Shown here: in pieces, positions 1 through 11,665 of the stretch
How positions within the stretch are numbered: the first letter of the stretch is position 1
How the letters are laid out: each line of letters begins with the position of its first letter
The notes under the pieces: generated by a model
What the model was told of the DNA's origin: nothing
What the model saw: only the letters and a program-made list of their open reading frames with translations
Database searches by the model: none
DNA from: Trogon surrucura
Lineage: Eukaryota; Chordata; Aves; Trogoniformes; Trogonidae
Reading direction: 5' to 3'
Assembly: GCA_020746105.1 (NCBI GenBank)
Contig: CM036617.1
Span: 143,510,518-143,574,517 of the forward strand
DNA: 64,000 bases
Position numbers and translations under genes: made by a program

Positions 1-1714
1 CCCATCCATCTTTCCTCATCTCACAATGTTTTGACATGGTCAGCAAGACCTATAAATGTAAGAACAGGGGAAAGAGAGGGAGAAAGAGCACAGTCTAGAA
101 GAAGGGGTTGGTGTGCAGTGCTGGTGGTGAGGAAAGGCTGCTCTCGGTGTGGAGGAAGTCCTTCCTAAGCACCCATTTCCTTTTAAGAGTCCCCGCAGTA
201 CAAGAGAATGGCCAAGTTGGGTGAACTCAACCAGCATTGAGATATTCCATCCTGAAGGTTAGAAGACTGGATGAGAGAAGGTGAAATATGGGGACAGCAA
301 AGTAGCCGAGAAGACAGGAACAAGCAAGCACTGGGAGCTGGCACCAGAGAAGTCAGCAGAGCAGGGGCTGAACCACATGCAAGAGTGCAAGGGTGCAATG
401 AAGACCATGGAAATATCAGAGTGAGCAATGCTGAAAAGAATGAAAATAGTGGTTAGTGAGAGAAAGTCTTGACAAGACTAATCAGAAAGGAAAAACAGTG
501 ACCATTCACATGCAGAGTTAGGGTTGGGGTGGGGGCAGGGAGCTGAGGGACCAAGAGGGGAGGATAAACTCCTGTGTAATATTTGCTTCCACATACGGAC
601 TATTAAAGTTGGAGAGTGGTGCTGACAGAGATTTAAATAGAGTTGATTTCCTGAGCTTGTAATGAGTCCATGCACTTTGGGTTTGGCTGAATTTTGTTCC
701 ATTTTTGTTTCTTTTTTTTTTTTTTTTCTTCTTTTTTTCTTTAATTTTTCCACAGGAAAAAGTAATAACATTTTCAAACCGACTGTAGTTCTGGTCCAAA
801 TCAGTTTTAAGATTCTAGTTTGGGAATGACAGGATCAAATTCTCACAGGCCTTCTCAGGAGATTATGGCCCAGCAAAGATTAAGATATTTCTGCTGTCTT
901 GATCTGGATCCAGAAATTCTTTCCACTTCTGAGTCTGCTTTCCAACCAGTGCTGCTAAGGTGTATTTGAATCAAATCAGACTCCAAGCAGTTGTTTTTCT
1001 CTCTCCTTTGTCCTCTTCTCTCCTCCCATGTCCTAGCCCACACCACTTGCCAAAATTTCACTCCCTCCTGTCTATCTACCTTGCTGCCAAAAAAAAGGAA
1101 AACAAAAACCTCACAGCTCACCCTCCTTTTTTTTTAATAAGATCAGATTTTGAGGGTTTGGTTTTGACTCATGTCTATATGAGGTAAAAACCACTCAGCT
1201 TTTTTTTTCTTCCCAATCTTAAAACCTGATGTTGCTTTGGGTTTGTGGTAAAAAGGAGATTAATGTCCTCGTGTATTCTGAATAACAAACATTTTATTTT
1301 CTTTTACATTCAGTTTTTACATTGATTCTGCCGAATCACACAGCCTCTTGGGCTAGATTGATAGCTGGTCTTAAGCCAACATGTTTTTTTCCTATGTTCC
1401 TAAGTGTTCCTGCCGAGTTGTGTTTTTTGATGTGTTTTTGGATTTCCATGGTACGATGCTGTCAAGCAAAATATAATTGTCTGTTTGATTTTTTTTTTTT
1501 TTTCATCTACTGTCAAAATACTTCACAAGGTGGCCCTCAGCTTTAAAGGCAGGAAGCACAAATATACACACAGACGTACAAGAGATACACATTCATCCGT
1601 CACAGATGCTGTCACATTGAGCTGATCACTTGGGAAGCTGTAGCTGAAGGCAGAGGAGGAGTTTTGCAAATCAAAGCTCAACTACCGAGTTGCTTAAGCA
1701 GTGACTCACTAAGC
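1..1714. other. Gene-free stretch with T-tracts
   Basis: I see no gene or confident repeat here. There is a T-rich tract around 701-750 with a pure run of 16 T at 712-727, and shorter T runs near 1200 and 1490. The short open frames on both strands are low in complexity (lysine-rich or phenylalanine-rich translations of the T-tracts) and look like chance. A G-quadruplex motif at 521-540 is listed separately. Confidence 0.6.
521..540 (+). other. G-quadruplex-type motif
   Basis: Four G-runs of three, four, five and three bases lie within 20 nt, separated by loops of two, one and two bases. This fits the usual G3+ N1-7 pattern on the plus strand. It sits in otherwise AT-rich DNA with no CpG island, so promoter function is not indicated by context. 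Confidence 0.6.
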
Positions 1715-1785
1715 ACTCACTGTAAACAAGTTAATTTGTGCCTCAGTTTACTGAACTGTAAAAATATAACATCATTAGAGTGTAT
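1715..1785 (+). repeat. MIR-like SINE fragment
   Basis: The stretch around GTGCCTCAGTTTACTGAACT, followed by GTAAAAATATAACATCATTA, resembles the conserved core-to-tail part of MIR-type SINEs (a GTGCCTCAGTTTCCTCATCTGTAAAAT-like block in the family). The few bases before it fit the weaker AAGTCACTTAAC-like part. The copy is short and diverged, so this rests on pattern memory and the ends are approximate. Confidence 0.5.
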
Positions 1786-4700
1786 AGAAGCTGAAACACT
1801 ATTCTGAGAGCATCCTGAGGTGTTTTCTAATTCAGGTGACTATTGATAAACGTCATTTTGACTGCATCTCCCCTGAGAAATAAACAAATTGGTATTTGGA
1901 AAGCTGCCATTGCCGGCAGCCATGTGCTCAAAACATTCCTCTTTTTCCACCATCTCAGTTTGTTTGCAAGGGACTTTTTCTTTTTTTTGTGTGTTTTTTT
2001 TTTTACAGTGGAAAATGTGAAACACAAAACAAGCATGAAGCACAAAAATTTACTAGTGACTGCTAAGGTAAAACTGTCAGAATCTTTTTTTAGGAAACAT
2101 TTCCCCCAACAAGAAAATTTTGTCTTCTTTTTATGGGGTGACATAAAAAGCAAGGAGTTGTAAGGTAGGGGGAAGATTGTATGTGAATGCGATGATTAAA
2201 TGTTAGGTTTGTGTCTTTTTTTTTTTATTTTTTTGGCCTACTAGGACCTATGTACCATGGTGATACATAAACAAGAAGTGACCAATTATTCATGTGAAAA
2301 GAGATTTCATGAATCACAGGAAAACAGTAAATTATGTGGAAAAGCACATTTCACACTCTTTTCAAGATACAATTGTGAAAGTGTGGAATCACTCTAATAA
2401 CTATACACATTCTTTTTAATACGATTTGAGGATGGGAGAAGTGGTTCTGACAGTACCGTAATGATTTGCAACAAACCCTTTCTTCTCTTTTTCAGGCACA
2501 AAAAAAACCTACTTTAACTGCTTGCTGTGGTATGGCTCATTGAAGTACGAGCCAAGTGCGTAAACGAAACCCTGGCAGAACTGTCAAACCTGCAGAGGGT
2601 CAGGCCCTGAAGTGCGTCTTGTTTGTTAGCAGGAGCTCTAGAAGAACACCAAGGGAATGGTGTGTGCAGTGCCACCAGTTAGCTGAAGATGAAATAACTA
2701 TTTAAGCAATACAGCATCGCTGTCCACGGGAGTGCTTTTTTTGCTTCTTTGGTGGTGCATGGTAAGGGAGGAGTTTTTCCAAGTACAGAGGAGGCATCTA
2801 CTCCTAATACACATCTTGCATTGCATGGGTTGTTCCTTGCTTGAAGGGTCTGAAGTTCCAGCCTCCTGTACTGAAAGCCCACTAGCATAAACACCCTACC
2901 ATGCTTTTGGCCTGATCTTGCATTTGGCTCTGCCTGAAGACAGTTTTGTGCTGAAGTTGAGTCCCTTTGACTTTGCTCAGTCTCTAGGATGGTGTGTGTA
3001 TCTGCTAGCCCCAGAGAAGTCAGCAGAGCCCAGGAGCTAATGCCGGCAAATAGCTTCTAGGTAGAAAGTAGATATTTTTTCTTTCTGCTTTCAATGAAAT
3101 CACATCAATCAAAATCCATACTTGCCTTCACTGCCCAAACCTGCTTGGCTTCATGGTTCATCACCTGTTTCATTCCATGTATACATCTAGATGATAACAA
3201 CAAGTAGCCTCCCCAATCTGTGCAGCATCTTCCAACAGTGTCAGAGCTGTTTGGCTGTCAGGCACTTTGCTTGTTTAGTGTTGTGTTTGCCACTGAGATT
3301 GCTGTGCCTGCCCGAAAGGCTTCATTACAGAATGCAATGTCTGAGGAGTGTCACCTGCCTGCTGCTTGGAGAGCCCAGCAGTGAATCTGACACAACAGAG
3401 ATGGCAATTCTGCAAATGTCACTCCATTGGCTTGATGAAATAAAGCAGATACCTCAAGGTATTAAAGCAAGGGCTCTAATAATACCTTTCCATTAGCTCC
3501 TAGAATGCATAAGAATGAGGTTGGGATGGACGTGGAATATGTAAGACTTGAAGCCCACTGCTTGACAGAAGTGGTAAAGAGAAAAGGAATGATTTTAGTC
3601 ATAAATCAGAACATCAAGAGTTAGTAACACACAGTTCCTGGATCTGGAAGCCCTTCACTGTGAAAAATTCATATGCAGAGATGAAGGCATGGAAAGCTGC
3701 CTGTAGACAGAGCAATCAGAAAATGCCTGGAGTGCAGGGATCCTGCTTTCAGCCTGCCTTCAGAGGTTGCACTTCCTTCTCATTCTCTGTGCATTGGACA
3801 GCTAGCCATGGTTTCGAACAGCAGGGATCCTTGTATTGAAGGAAATGAACTGAGAGTTCTCATTGATTTTATTTTATAGTGGCTTCTCCCAGGACAAAAT
3901 GATGGTACAGGGTGCCGGTGACTGGACAGTCAGTCCCCCAATGTGTCTTCTTTCAATCTGGGAGGGGGTGATGAGAAAGAGTGAGAGGAGAGGGTGGCTT
4001 GTGCTGGAGGGGAGGAGTCCTGCTGCTAAAAACGCTCCTCACATCAGCCATGCTGGCTATTATGTCATGTCACAAGTAGGGTGAAAAGAGCCCAGATGCC
4101 ACCAGTCCCCATTTTATTTTTTGTTCTTTATCATATTCATCAGGTGCCATGTCACATTTAGTATTTTCCATCTGCTTTTGGCCAATACAGCCTGGTACTG
4201 CTCAACAGCGGAAACCTGTTGATTCTGGACTGCTGACTACTACTGGCTGGCACACCAAACTGTAGGGTGACTTAACTGTGGTGGAAGACAGACAGAATTG
4301 TTTCCAATGTACACCTAAGGAGGCCCTCAGTAAAGCAAACATTGATTTTGGAGAAGAGTTTTTTTATTTTTTTAATCCGCCTCCTGCCAGCAGGCTGTAA
4401 ATAGGATCCCTATATTTTTCCCTGTTGATACTAACCCACATTGGAGCTCATCAGCAACCTTTAAGCCAACAGAAGTTGCTGAGCGTTGCTAGAAGCCGCA
4501 CGCACCTCAGATCAGATGAGGTCCCTACCAGTTGTCACCACAAGGAGCGAAGGCACTGCAGACAACGCTGCAGCCCATGGGTGGCCTGCGACTGCTGGTT
4601 CACTGGGTTCATCTTGCCTTCATGGACCAACTCCCACTATTATAAATCATATAGGTATGAGTTTCTTCCTGGAGCAACTTGTTTGCTTTATTTATTTGGA

Positions 4701-7700
4701 AAATTTCAGTAACTGCACTCACCACAACTGCTTTTTCTGCTGCTGAACTTGCCATAACTGAGGCTCACTCAAGAATGCTTCGTCTTAACAGTGTGTGATT
4801 TCCCCTCATGATTTCTGAACCACATACTGGATAGATGTGCTGGTAAACTGTGGTAAATACATTTCCAGATAAACTAATGGTATCTCAGAAATGACCCACT
4901 TCTCTGGAGACAGAATGCCACAAATCTGAGGCACCCTCAGACCAAAAAAGACCTGGACATCCTGTCCCGTTCCCCTCCTCCCCCAATTTTAAGATCAGTG
5001 AAACATTTAGAACAGAAAACAATCTATTTTTAGTACAATCACACAGTCACTCTGGGTATTATTTATATTTAAATTAAAACCAGCTTTTAGGCCTTCAGCT
5101 AACGCGGAACGTTAATGTTATTTAGGAAGGGGAAAAAAAAAAAGAAAAGGTTTAAAATAACTAAATAATTAATCTGAACTTGGCATCACACACTGAGAGG
5201 AAGCAACAGCACCCTGTGGTGAATATTCACTTTAGAAAGTTCGTGGAAAAAACAGCCAGATGTGCCATTTTTTACAAAGTGCCTACCAAGGCATGGTTTA
5301 CAGAAGTCACGTGTGTGCTTTGTGGCAAAGCACTAGTTAAAACATTGCTTGGGCTGAGTCAAATGCCCAGCTGTGCCTGTTTGGAACATTTTCCTTTGAG
5401 TCACTTTGTTTGAAATGTAATAGATGGCTGGTCAATCTGTTGTCAGAGCCTCTGTAGTTGTTGCCTGGAATATTATTCCAGAATGTTTGCTCCACAGAGG
5501 TGTCTCATGAGCGGTACCTCTTACTCATATCTGTCACTTTTTTAGGAGGAGTAATTTGAACTTGGTCTGGTTTTTTTGCTCACATCTCACAGATGTTCAG
5601 ACAAGCAGGGCTGTTTCCTCTGGTCACCCTGTCACTGCATATGCTTCCAAGGTGAATTCAGGGCCAGATTTAAAAGTGACTGAAATGAGCAGAAAGACAT
5701 ATTAAAATATATTCACAATGAAAAAAAAAAATCCAGTACAATCCAAGGGCCTGTGAAAAAATGAAAGGATCGATGTTTCCACTCACTGGTCACAGGAAGC
5801 GGTCAGTGAGGGGCGAATGAGATTTTTGTCATGGAAGTCAATGAGTGGGGAGCCTTGACATAACAATTCCCAATACTCTCAAAATCCCAGATTCACGAGG
5901 TGTAAATATGTTTTAGTGGAATTTTGGAAATGTATAGGAGACAAAGGAGGCTCTATGTGATTTATCACCTGCTAGGTGTTCGTGCAGCCATCCACTGTGG
6001 TCTGTAACAGCCTATGTACTCCTCCTGCAAACTCCATGCAGTCTGGAACTAAAGGGGAACTGGAAGGAACATGGGACTAGTGTGTTTGAACTAAAACTTC
6101 TGAGTACACTGTCAAATCCTTTTGGTAAGTGATGGCGAACTGGAGCTTGTGCTAGTGCATCATGCCTGTCTGAGCTGAGGAAGAGAAGAGCTCCAGCAGC
6201 ATGGGAGGCATCAAGACCTGGGATGTCCTTTGGCATACACAGAGGTAGGTATCCTCCTGAGTTAGCTGGAAGCTTCTGAGGCTCAGATTCCTCCTGTAAA
6301 GATTAGCATACCTGCCTCACTGCCTGCTGGACAGGCTCTAGAACTGAAGAACTGGCTGTTGTCCTACCAGATCTCTGTTATTTCTTTCTTCAGAATGTGG
6401 TTGGATCTCCTCTTCAATGTATGGAGTTGGTTCTGGCAACTGTTTTGTGAATGAGATTAATCATCTGCAAAGTTGTGCAGGGGACTCTGAAGGAATGTAC
6501 TCTATTGCTATCCCTCATGGCATAAATAACACTTGATTCTTCTGATTTCTTAGAAAGCTCCTCAGCTTCATTCTTGCAAGGACCACTGTTACAGAAATAT
6601 TGGAGAATATGCTGTAATCTTTCCTACCCAAAGGCAGATGCTCAGCAATGATACTGTAATGATTTTTTTTCAAGATTACATGCTATACCTGCAAAGGGAC
6701 CGGACAGGGAACCCCCTGTCTCCAAAATAACATCCCACAAAACCTCATCTGGTTTGATAGATTTGGATAAGGTGATCACCCAACTAGTTTGTATTCTTTC
6801 CATTCACTTGCTGACTTAAGCAGTTTTCAGTGAGAGGTTACTTCAGGTTGTTCTCTGTGTAGAATCAATTTGATAGTCATTGCTTTCCAAAAAGCTTTGA
6901 TTTGCACTTTACACCAGGAGTTATGTTAACTGTCCTTTTCGGATAGTAAAATATTTTGGAAAAAAAGAGTTTCCTTTCTCAGTGAAAATGACGTAAATTG
7001 TTCTAAGGAATTAATTTTTCTTCAGTCTTTTAAAAATGCTGTTTCTTCATGCAGTTGACTAGGATCTCGTCTTGACAGCTCTTATAATTGAAAGCACTGT
7101 GTCAAGCTTTGCAGGTGTAGCGGATGCTAATGTCACACTTAACCTAGTCTGTCAGAGTTACAGCCTGGGCTTGACAGGGGACATCAGCTGGTTCAGCTGG
7201 CAAATGCTCTCATACCGTTCCCTTCGAGGCCTGTTAGAGTTATGAGCTGCCTGTATTACAGCAGATCATGAGTTAGTGTTGGTTTACAAAGAGACTCTGG
7301 AGAATAAGCAGAGGGTCCTCAAGTGAAAAGAATCCCAGAAAGTATCAGTGGGAAAATGCTGGGCTCTCTCCTGCTGTCCACCCTGAGAGTGATGGGGAGA
7401 TGTGAGTCCCCTGACAGTATCCCAGGGTCACGCCGTGAGGCCACACTTGCAACAGAGGAGGACTGCAAACTTTCTCTGGTGCTTTGCCCCTGGGCATAAA
7501 GTTGGGAATTACAGAGGAGTCTTGGTACTGGCTGAAGGACTCTTGTGAATCCTTGCTCTGTGGCAAGGACCAGTCAAACACTGGTGATAGGTCACCCTGA
7601 CATCCCGAAAAGTCCACACCTGAAGTGAAACAGTTGCCTACTTGGGAGGATGGAGTGGCTGAAATTGTCTTGTGCTGGAGGAACTGTGTAGGGGACAAAC

Positions 7701-10029
7701 ACTGTGCAATCTCTTGATCAATATCCCCCTGGCTCCCTCTCTTCCACCCACACTTACCTCTTTTTAAATCAGACAATCAAGCAAACAAGAGAAAGCATGT
7801 GTGCTGTCAATTCTGCGTTTTAGTAAAATGTCTAGCAATTAACAGGAAGCAGTTGTGACCTCATCTGGCAAAGTATAAAAGCCAGTTCTAAAAATGGTCT
7901 TTAAAACAGTGACATTTAATTGGTAGCTGTCAGAGAAAGACACACACAAACTTTGTTTAAGTATACCCTGATTTTCAGCATGAAGGAATCTGGAGATGTT
8001 TTGACATATTTACGTTACGTAATGGAAGTGTTAAATAGGAAGTGAGAAGTCAAATTTTTTCTTAAAAAAAGCTATTTATGTTTACATACCCAGACAAAAT
8101 TTAGCGCTACAGTAATGCCCTACTCCTCTTCTCCTTTCCATAGTTTTGTCCCATGTCTATGTTGTTTACATTCCAGTTAATTTGAGCTAGCTGATGGTCG
8201 AAGTCAATTAGCTCATTGTCCTTTTTTGTGTAACAGCAGCAGTATAATTGTAAATTATGGATTTATTAATGAAACATCTGAAGCTTCCAAGAGTCATTAG
8301 CAAGCTGGATGGAAAGATGTACCCCACGCATGCTGCAGGATTACTTACCATCTTGTGTATACTTAGGGAAAAATGTCAGAAAACATGGGTATCATAAGTT
8401 AAAGCATAAATTTGGCATTCTGGAAGAATATACAATGGAGATAACAGCTTGGGAGTTGGCTGAGCTATACTCAAGGCTGAGCTTGTGTTGCTAGAGTGAG
8501 AAGAAGGTGACTTTCCTTCATTGTTGTGTCCCCACAGCTTTAACTGGTGCTTACTTGGAGGTAAGAATGAGCTTGGGCGACATTTCCAGCAGCTTAAACA
8601 AATGCTTTGCTAAATTATTCCAGCCCAAATGCTCTTTTGAACTGTTGTCTTCACTGAGGATAGTCAGAGGGCAAAACACTAATACTCTTCTGTTTCTAGT
8701 CTCATCCACTGCTGCCTCCACGTGACTCCACCTAGGTGGCAAGTTCGATAGGTTCTCTATAAATGTCTTTGTATTTGGGAAGGTCTTATCATTTCTTAGG
8801 GAAACCACTGCCCATCTTTTCCCATAATGGGGAAAAGTGAAAGGGGATTGTTCTGGTATGTCATTTAGGGAATAGTTCAGAGTCTGATACGCTGAGTTTG
8901 AAACTGGCAAGAGTGAAGAGCCAGAGTATAATCTTACTTTAATTTCTTCTTCAGCTGTATCTCACAAATATCTTCATAACTCAATTATGATATTTTCATT
9001 GTTAGCACTGGATTTTAAGATGGGAATCTAAAGAATGATCTCACAACCAGAGACAAATTCATACCTCTTTTACTAGTAGTTCCCAAACTGTGAGTGGGAG
9101 TTCGTTCAAGATGCTGCAGAAAGAAACCTCCTCACCCTTATGCTCTAGAAAATAGGGAAACTAATGAAGGGCTGGCAGTTGGCGAAAAAAAGATCTCAGC
9201 AAGGGATAAAATGGTTGGGGCAGTTGCATGGGCAAGGGAGAAAACCACTACTGGAAGCAGGAAGAAAAGCAGAGGTAGAAAATTACCGAAGGTCTTGGTG
9301 GAACTCCCATTCACATCTAAGGAACAGACTTTAATCTCTGATTTTCTCACCATTAGAAGAAATGAGCATAATTCAAAGTTGGATGAAATATACTCCCACA
9401 TTTGGGGAAGAATTTACTAAGTTTGATTCTAAGTATCTTTGCTGCAGTGCATACATTTTTACCAAGCTTAAAAATGAATACAATCAACCAGAGAAAGCAA
9501 GTGCAAATATGTCAGGTTATGGGTTAGATTATGGAAGCGTGCCCAAAAACTGCCTACCGAAACATCCCTGCTTTATATAAATGTGTCTCAACTTTCAGCT
9601 AAAGTCTTCAGCAGCGAACATGATTTTAAGGTTATGAAACAGTTTCTAAAGGCACTCCCTGCTTCATTGCATCTCTGTTCCCAGGCTTTGTTCAAAAATG
9701 TTTCACCCTCAGAGGCAGTCTGAGAGTAGAACTTTTAAAATCAAATAGATGTTTTTTGACAATTGCTGTGGAGAAATATTCTGGTGGGTTTTCTTGAAAG
9801 AGGGATGGGTGTTGAGGAAAAATCATAAATTTACCAATAGCAACAATGAAGGGAGTATGAAACTTGCAAATTTTTCTCTTTTCTTACAGAGGACTTGAGC
9901 CTTTGGTTGGTCTGATTAAACAGTGCTACTACTGAAAAGACTGAGAATCTCCTGAAAACGTCAGCAGCATGTAAATATCCAGTTAGAACGCTGCACACAC
10001 TTATTCAAAACTTAATGTGGGGTAAATCC
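1786..10029. other. Gene-free stretch, apparently unique DNA
   Basis: No host exon was recognised in these 8 kb. The longest open frames are 143 codons (7345-7776, minus), 119 codons (8551-8910, minus) and 108 codons (9094-9420, plus). None shows a domain or motif that I recognise, and each overlaps open frames on other strands or frames. Scattered phrases near 5660-5690 and 5830-5890 faintly resemble ancient amniote repeats, but are too weak to annotate. Confidence 0.5.
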
Positions 10030-11665
10030 TGGCAGTGAAATTTCGTAGCCGCCTTTCCATTTTGCCTGAAAGAAACTGGAAAATTGTGTGTCACTCTTTG
10101 AGGACTCTTATGGTAAAATATTGTCTTCCAAAATCAACCTGGAACTTCCCACATTCCAGCTTGTCCCTGTTGCCCTCAGCTTATCACCATGCACCTCCAA
10201 GAAAATGTCTCCATGTTCTCTTGACACTGTGATCAGATAGTTGCAGAGAGCAATAAGGTCTCCACTTCCCCAGGCTGAATAGACCCAGCTCTCTCAGCCT
10301 CTCCTCATGCACCATGTGCTCCAGCCTGTTGCCTGCTTTGTGGCCCCCTACTGGACTTGAGCTCATATGTCAATATCCTTCTTGTAGCGAGGATCCCAAA
10401 AATTTCACACAGTAGTCCCAAAATCGTCTTGCAAGTGTCATATAGAGGGAAAGAGTTTCTCTAGACTTGCTGGCTACATTCCTTTCAATAAATCCAGGAA
10501 TGCTTCTGACTTTCTTTGGCTCAAGGGCACAGTGATCCTCCATGTTCAACCTGCTGTTTGTTATGACCCCTCAATGCTTTTCTGTAGAGTTGTTTCAAGA
10601 CGCAAGACCTTGTGCTCATTCATGCTGAACCTCGACAGCTTCTTTTCAGCCTATTTCTTTAGCCTGATCCTGCCCTTGAAGAGATGGACTACTCTCAGTT
10701 GGCGTCATCTACAAATTCGATGAGAGTAGGCTCCAACCCATCATCCGGATCATTACTGAGGACACTAAACAGTATAATCTCAGTACTGACCCTTGAGGGA
10801 TGCCCCTAGTTATTGACTACCAGCTGGACTTTGCAAAACTGATCACAACTCTTTGAGCCTGAAAATCCAGTCAATATTTCACTCCATTGATCCAGCCCAT
10901 TTAGATTTATCACCAATCATGATAAGGAGGAGACTGCAGGAGACTGTGCCAAAGGCCTTATGAAAAATCAAGGCACTCAGTATCTCTCGCTCCCCTTATC
11001 CACAGTGTCAGGCACCTCATTATAGCTGGCCAGGCATCATCTTCCCTTGGTAAACCCATGCTGGTTCCCTCCAGTCACCTTCTCATCCTTCATGCATTTA
11101 GAAGTGGCTTCTAAGAGCATTTGTGCCACAGCCTTCCAAGGACAGAGTTTACAATTGCCAAGTGCAAGTTCTCTGGATCTTTCTTACCGTTTTGGGCGTT
11201 GGTGCAACGCTTGCCTTTTTCCAGACTTTAGGGATCTTCCCCAACTTCCATAACCTTTCAAATGTGGTATAAATCAGCACCTCAATGACATCAGCTGTCT
11301 CCTTTAGCAACCTTGGATGCTCCCTATCCGGTCTGATGGACTTGTGCACATTCAGTTGGGTGAACTGATCCTCAACTCTTTTTCTTGTTGTGTACTCCTT
11401 CATCCCCACAGATGGCATTAGGAGGGTCAGATACTTGGGAGGCCTAAGGACAAGTTTTACATGTGAAATATGAACTACAAAGTTCATCTTTTCCCGTATA
11501 GCTTGTCACTAGATTGCTTATTCCACTGAGCAATGGATCTACATTGCCCTGGGCCTCTCTTCCACCAACGTACTTATAGAAACTGCTGATTTTTTCTTTC
11601 CTTGTTAGTTTTAGCTCCAACTGAACTTTGGGTTTGGCCTGACTGTATTCATACTCATGCAGCTC
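10030..11665 (-). mobile_element. Old CR1 LINE, antisense
   Basis: Read on the minus strand, this is a diverged CR1 running from just before the reverse transcriptase domain (11665) to the C-terminal region (about 10030). The order is clear: a QLELKLTRKE linker, then VHKSIRPDREHPRLLKETAD and LGKIPKVWKKASVAPTPK before RT motif 1, degraded RT core, then [15 protein letters not shown] followed by GTSWNVG-like and SSRLILEDNILP-like segments near the C-terminus. The reading frame is broken many times, and no ATTCTATG tail remains at the low-coordinate end. The 5' end is truncated, as is usual for the family. Divergence suggests it is clearly older than the copies at 23 and 46 kb. Ends are approximate. 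Confidence 0.85.
11149..11487 (-). pseudogene. CR1 ORF2 remnant before and into the RT domain
   Basis: A 112-codon open piece within the old CR1. Residues VHKSIRPDREHPRLLKETAD correspond to the family's HKSMGPDGIHPRVLRELADV-type motif, and LGKIPKVWKKASVAPTPK to the GEVPEDWKKANVTPIFKKGK-type segment that opens the RT domain. The last residues on the C-terminal side leave the CR1 frame. It is a dead fragment of a LINE ORF2, not a host gene. Confidence 0.8.

Noticed and set aside
478-799. Lysine-rich minus-strand frames
   Set aside because: The lysine run is just the translation of the T-tract at 701-750.
5640-5890. Phrases resembling 'gggccagatt' and 'gaagtcaatg' of ancient amniote repeats
   Set aside because: Too short and diverged to assign. 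No collinear second block was found.
7345-7776. 143-codon minus-strand open frame
   Set aside because: No domain or motif recognised, no splice or promoter context, and composition like that of neighbouring non-coding DNA. Length alone is not enough.
8551-8910. 119-codon minus-strand open frame
   Set aside because: Overlaps a 72-codon frame on the other strand, with no recognisable protein family. Treated as chance.
9094-9420. 108-codon plus-strand frame rich in Lys and Arg
   Set aside because: The basic bias reflects purine-rich DNA, and an opposite-strand frame of 87 codons covers the same bases.
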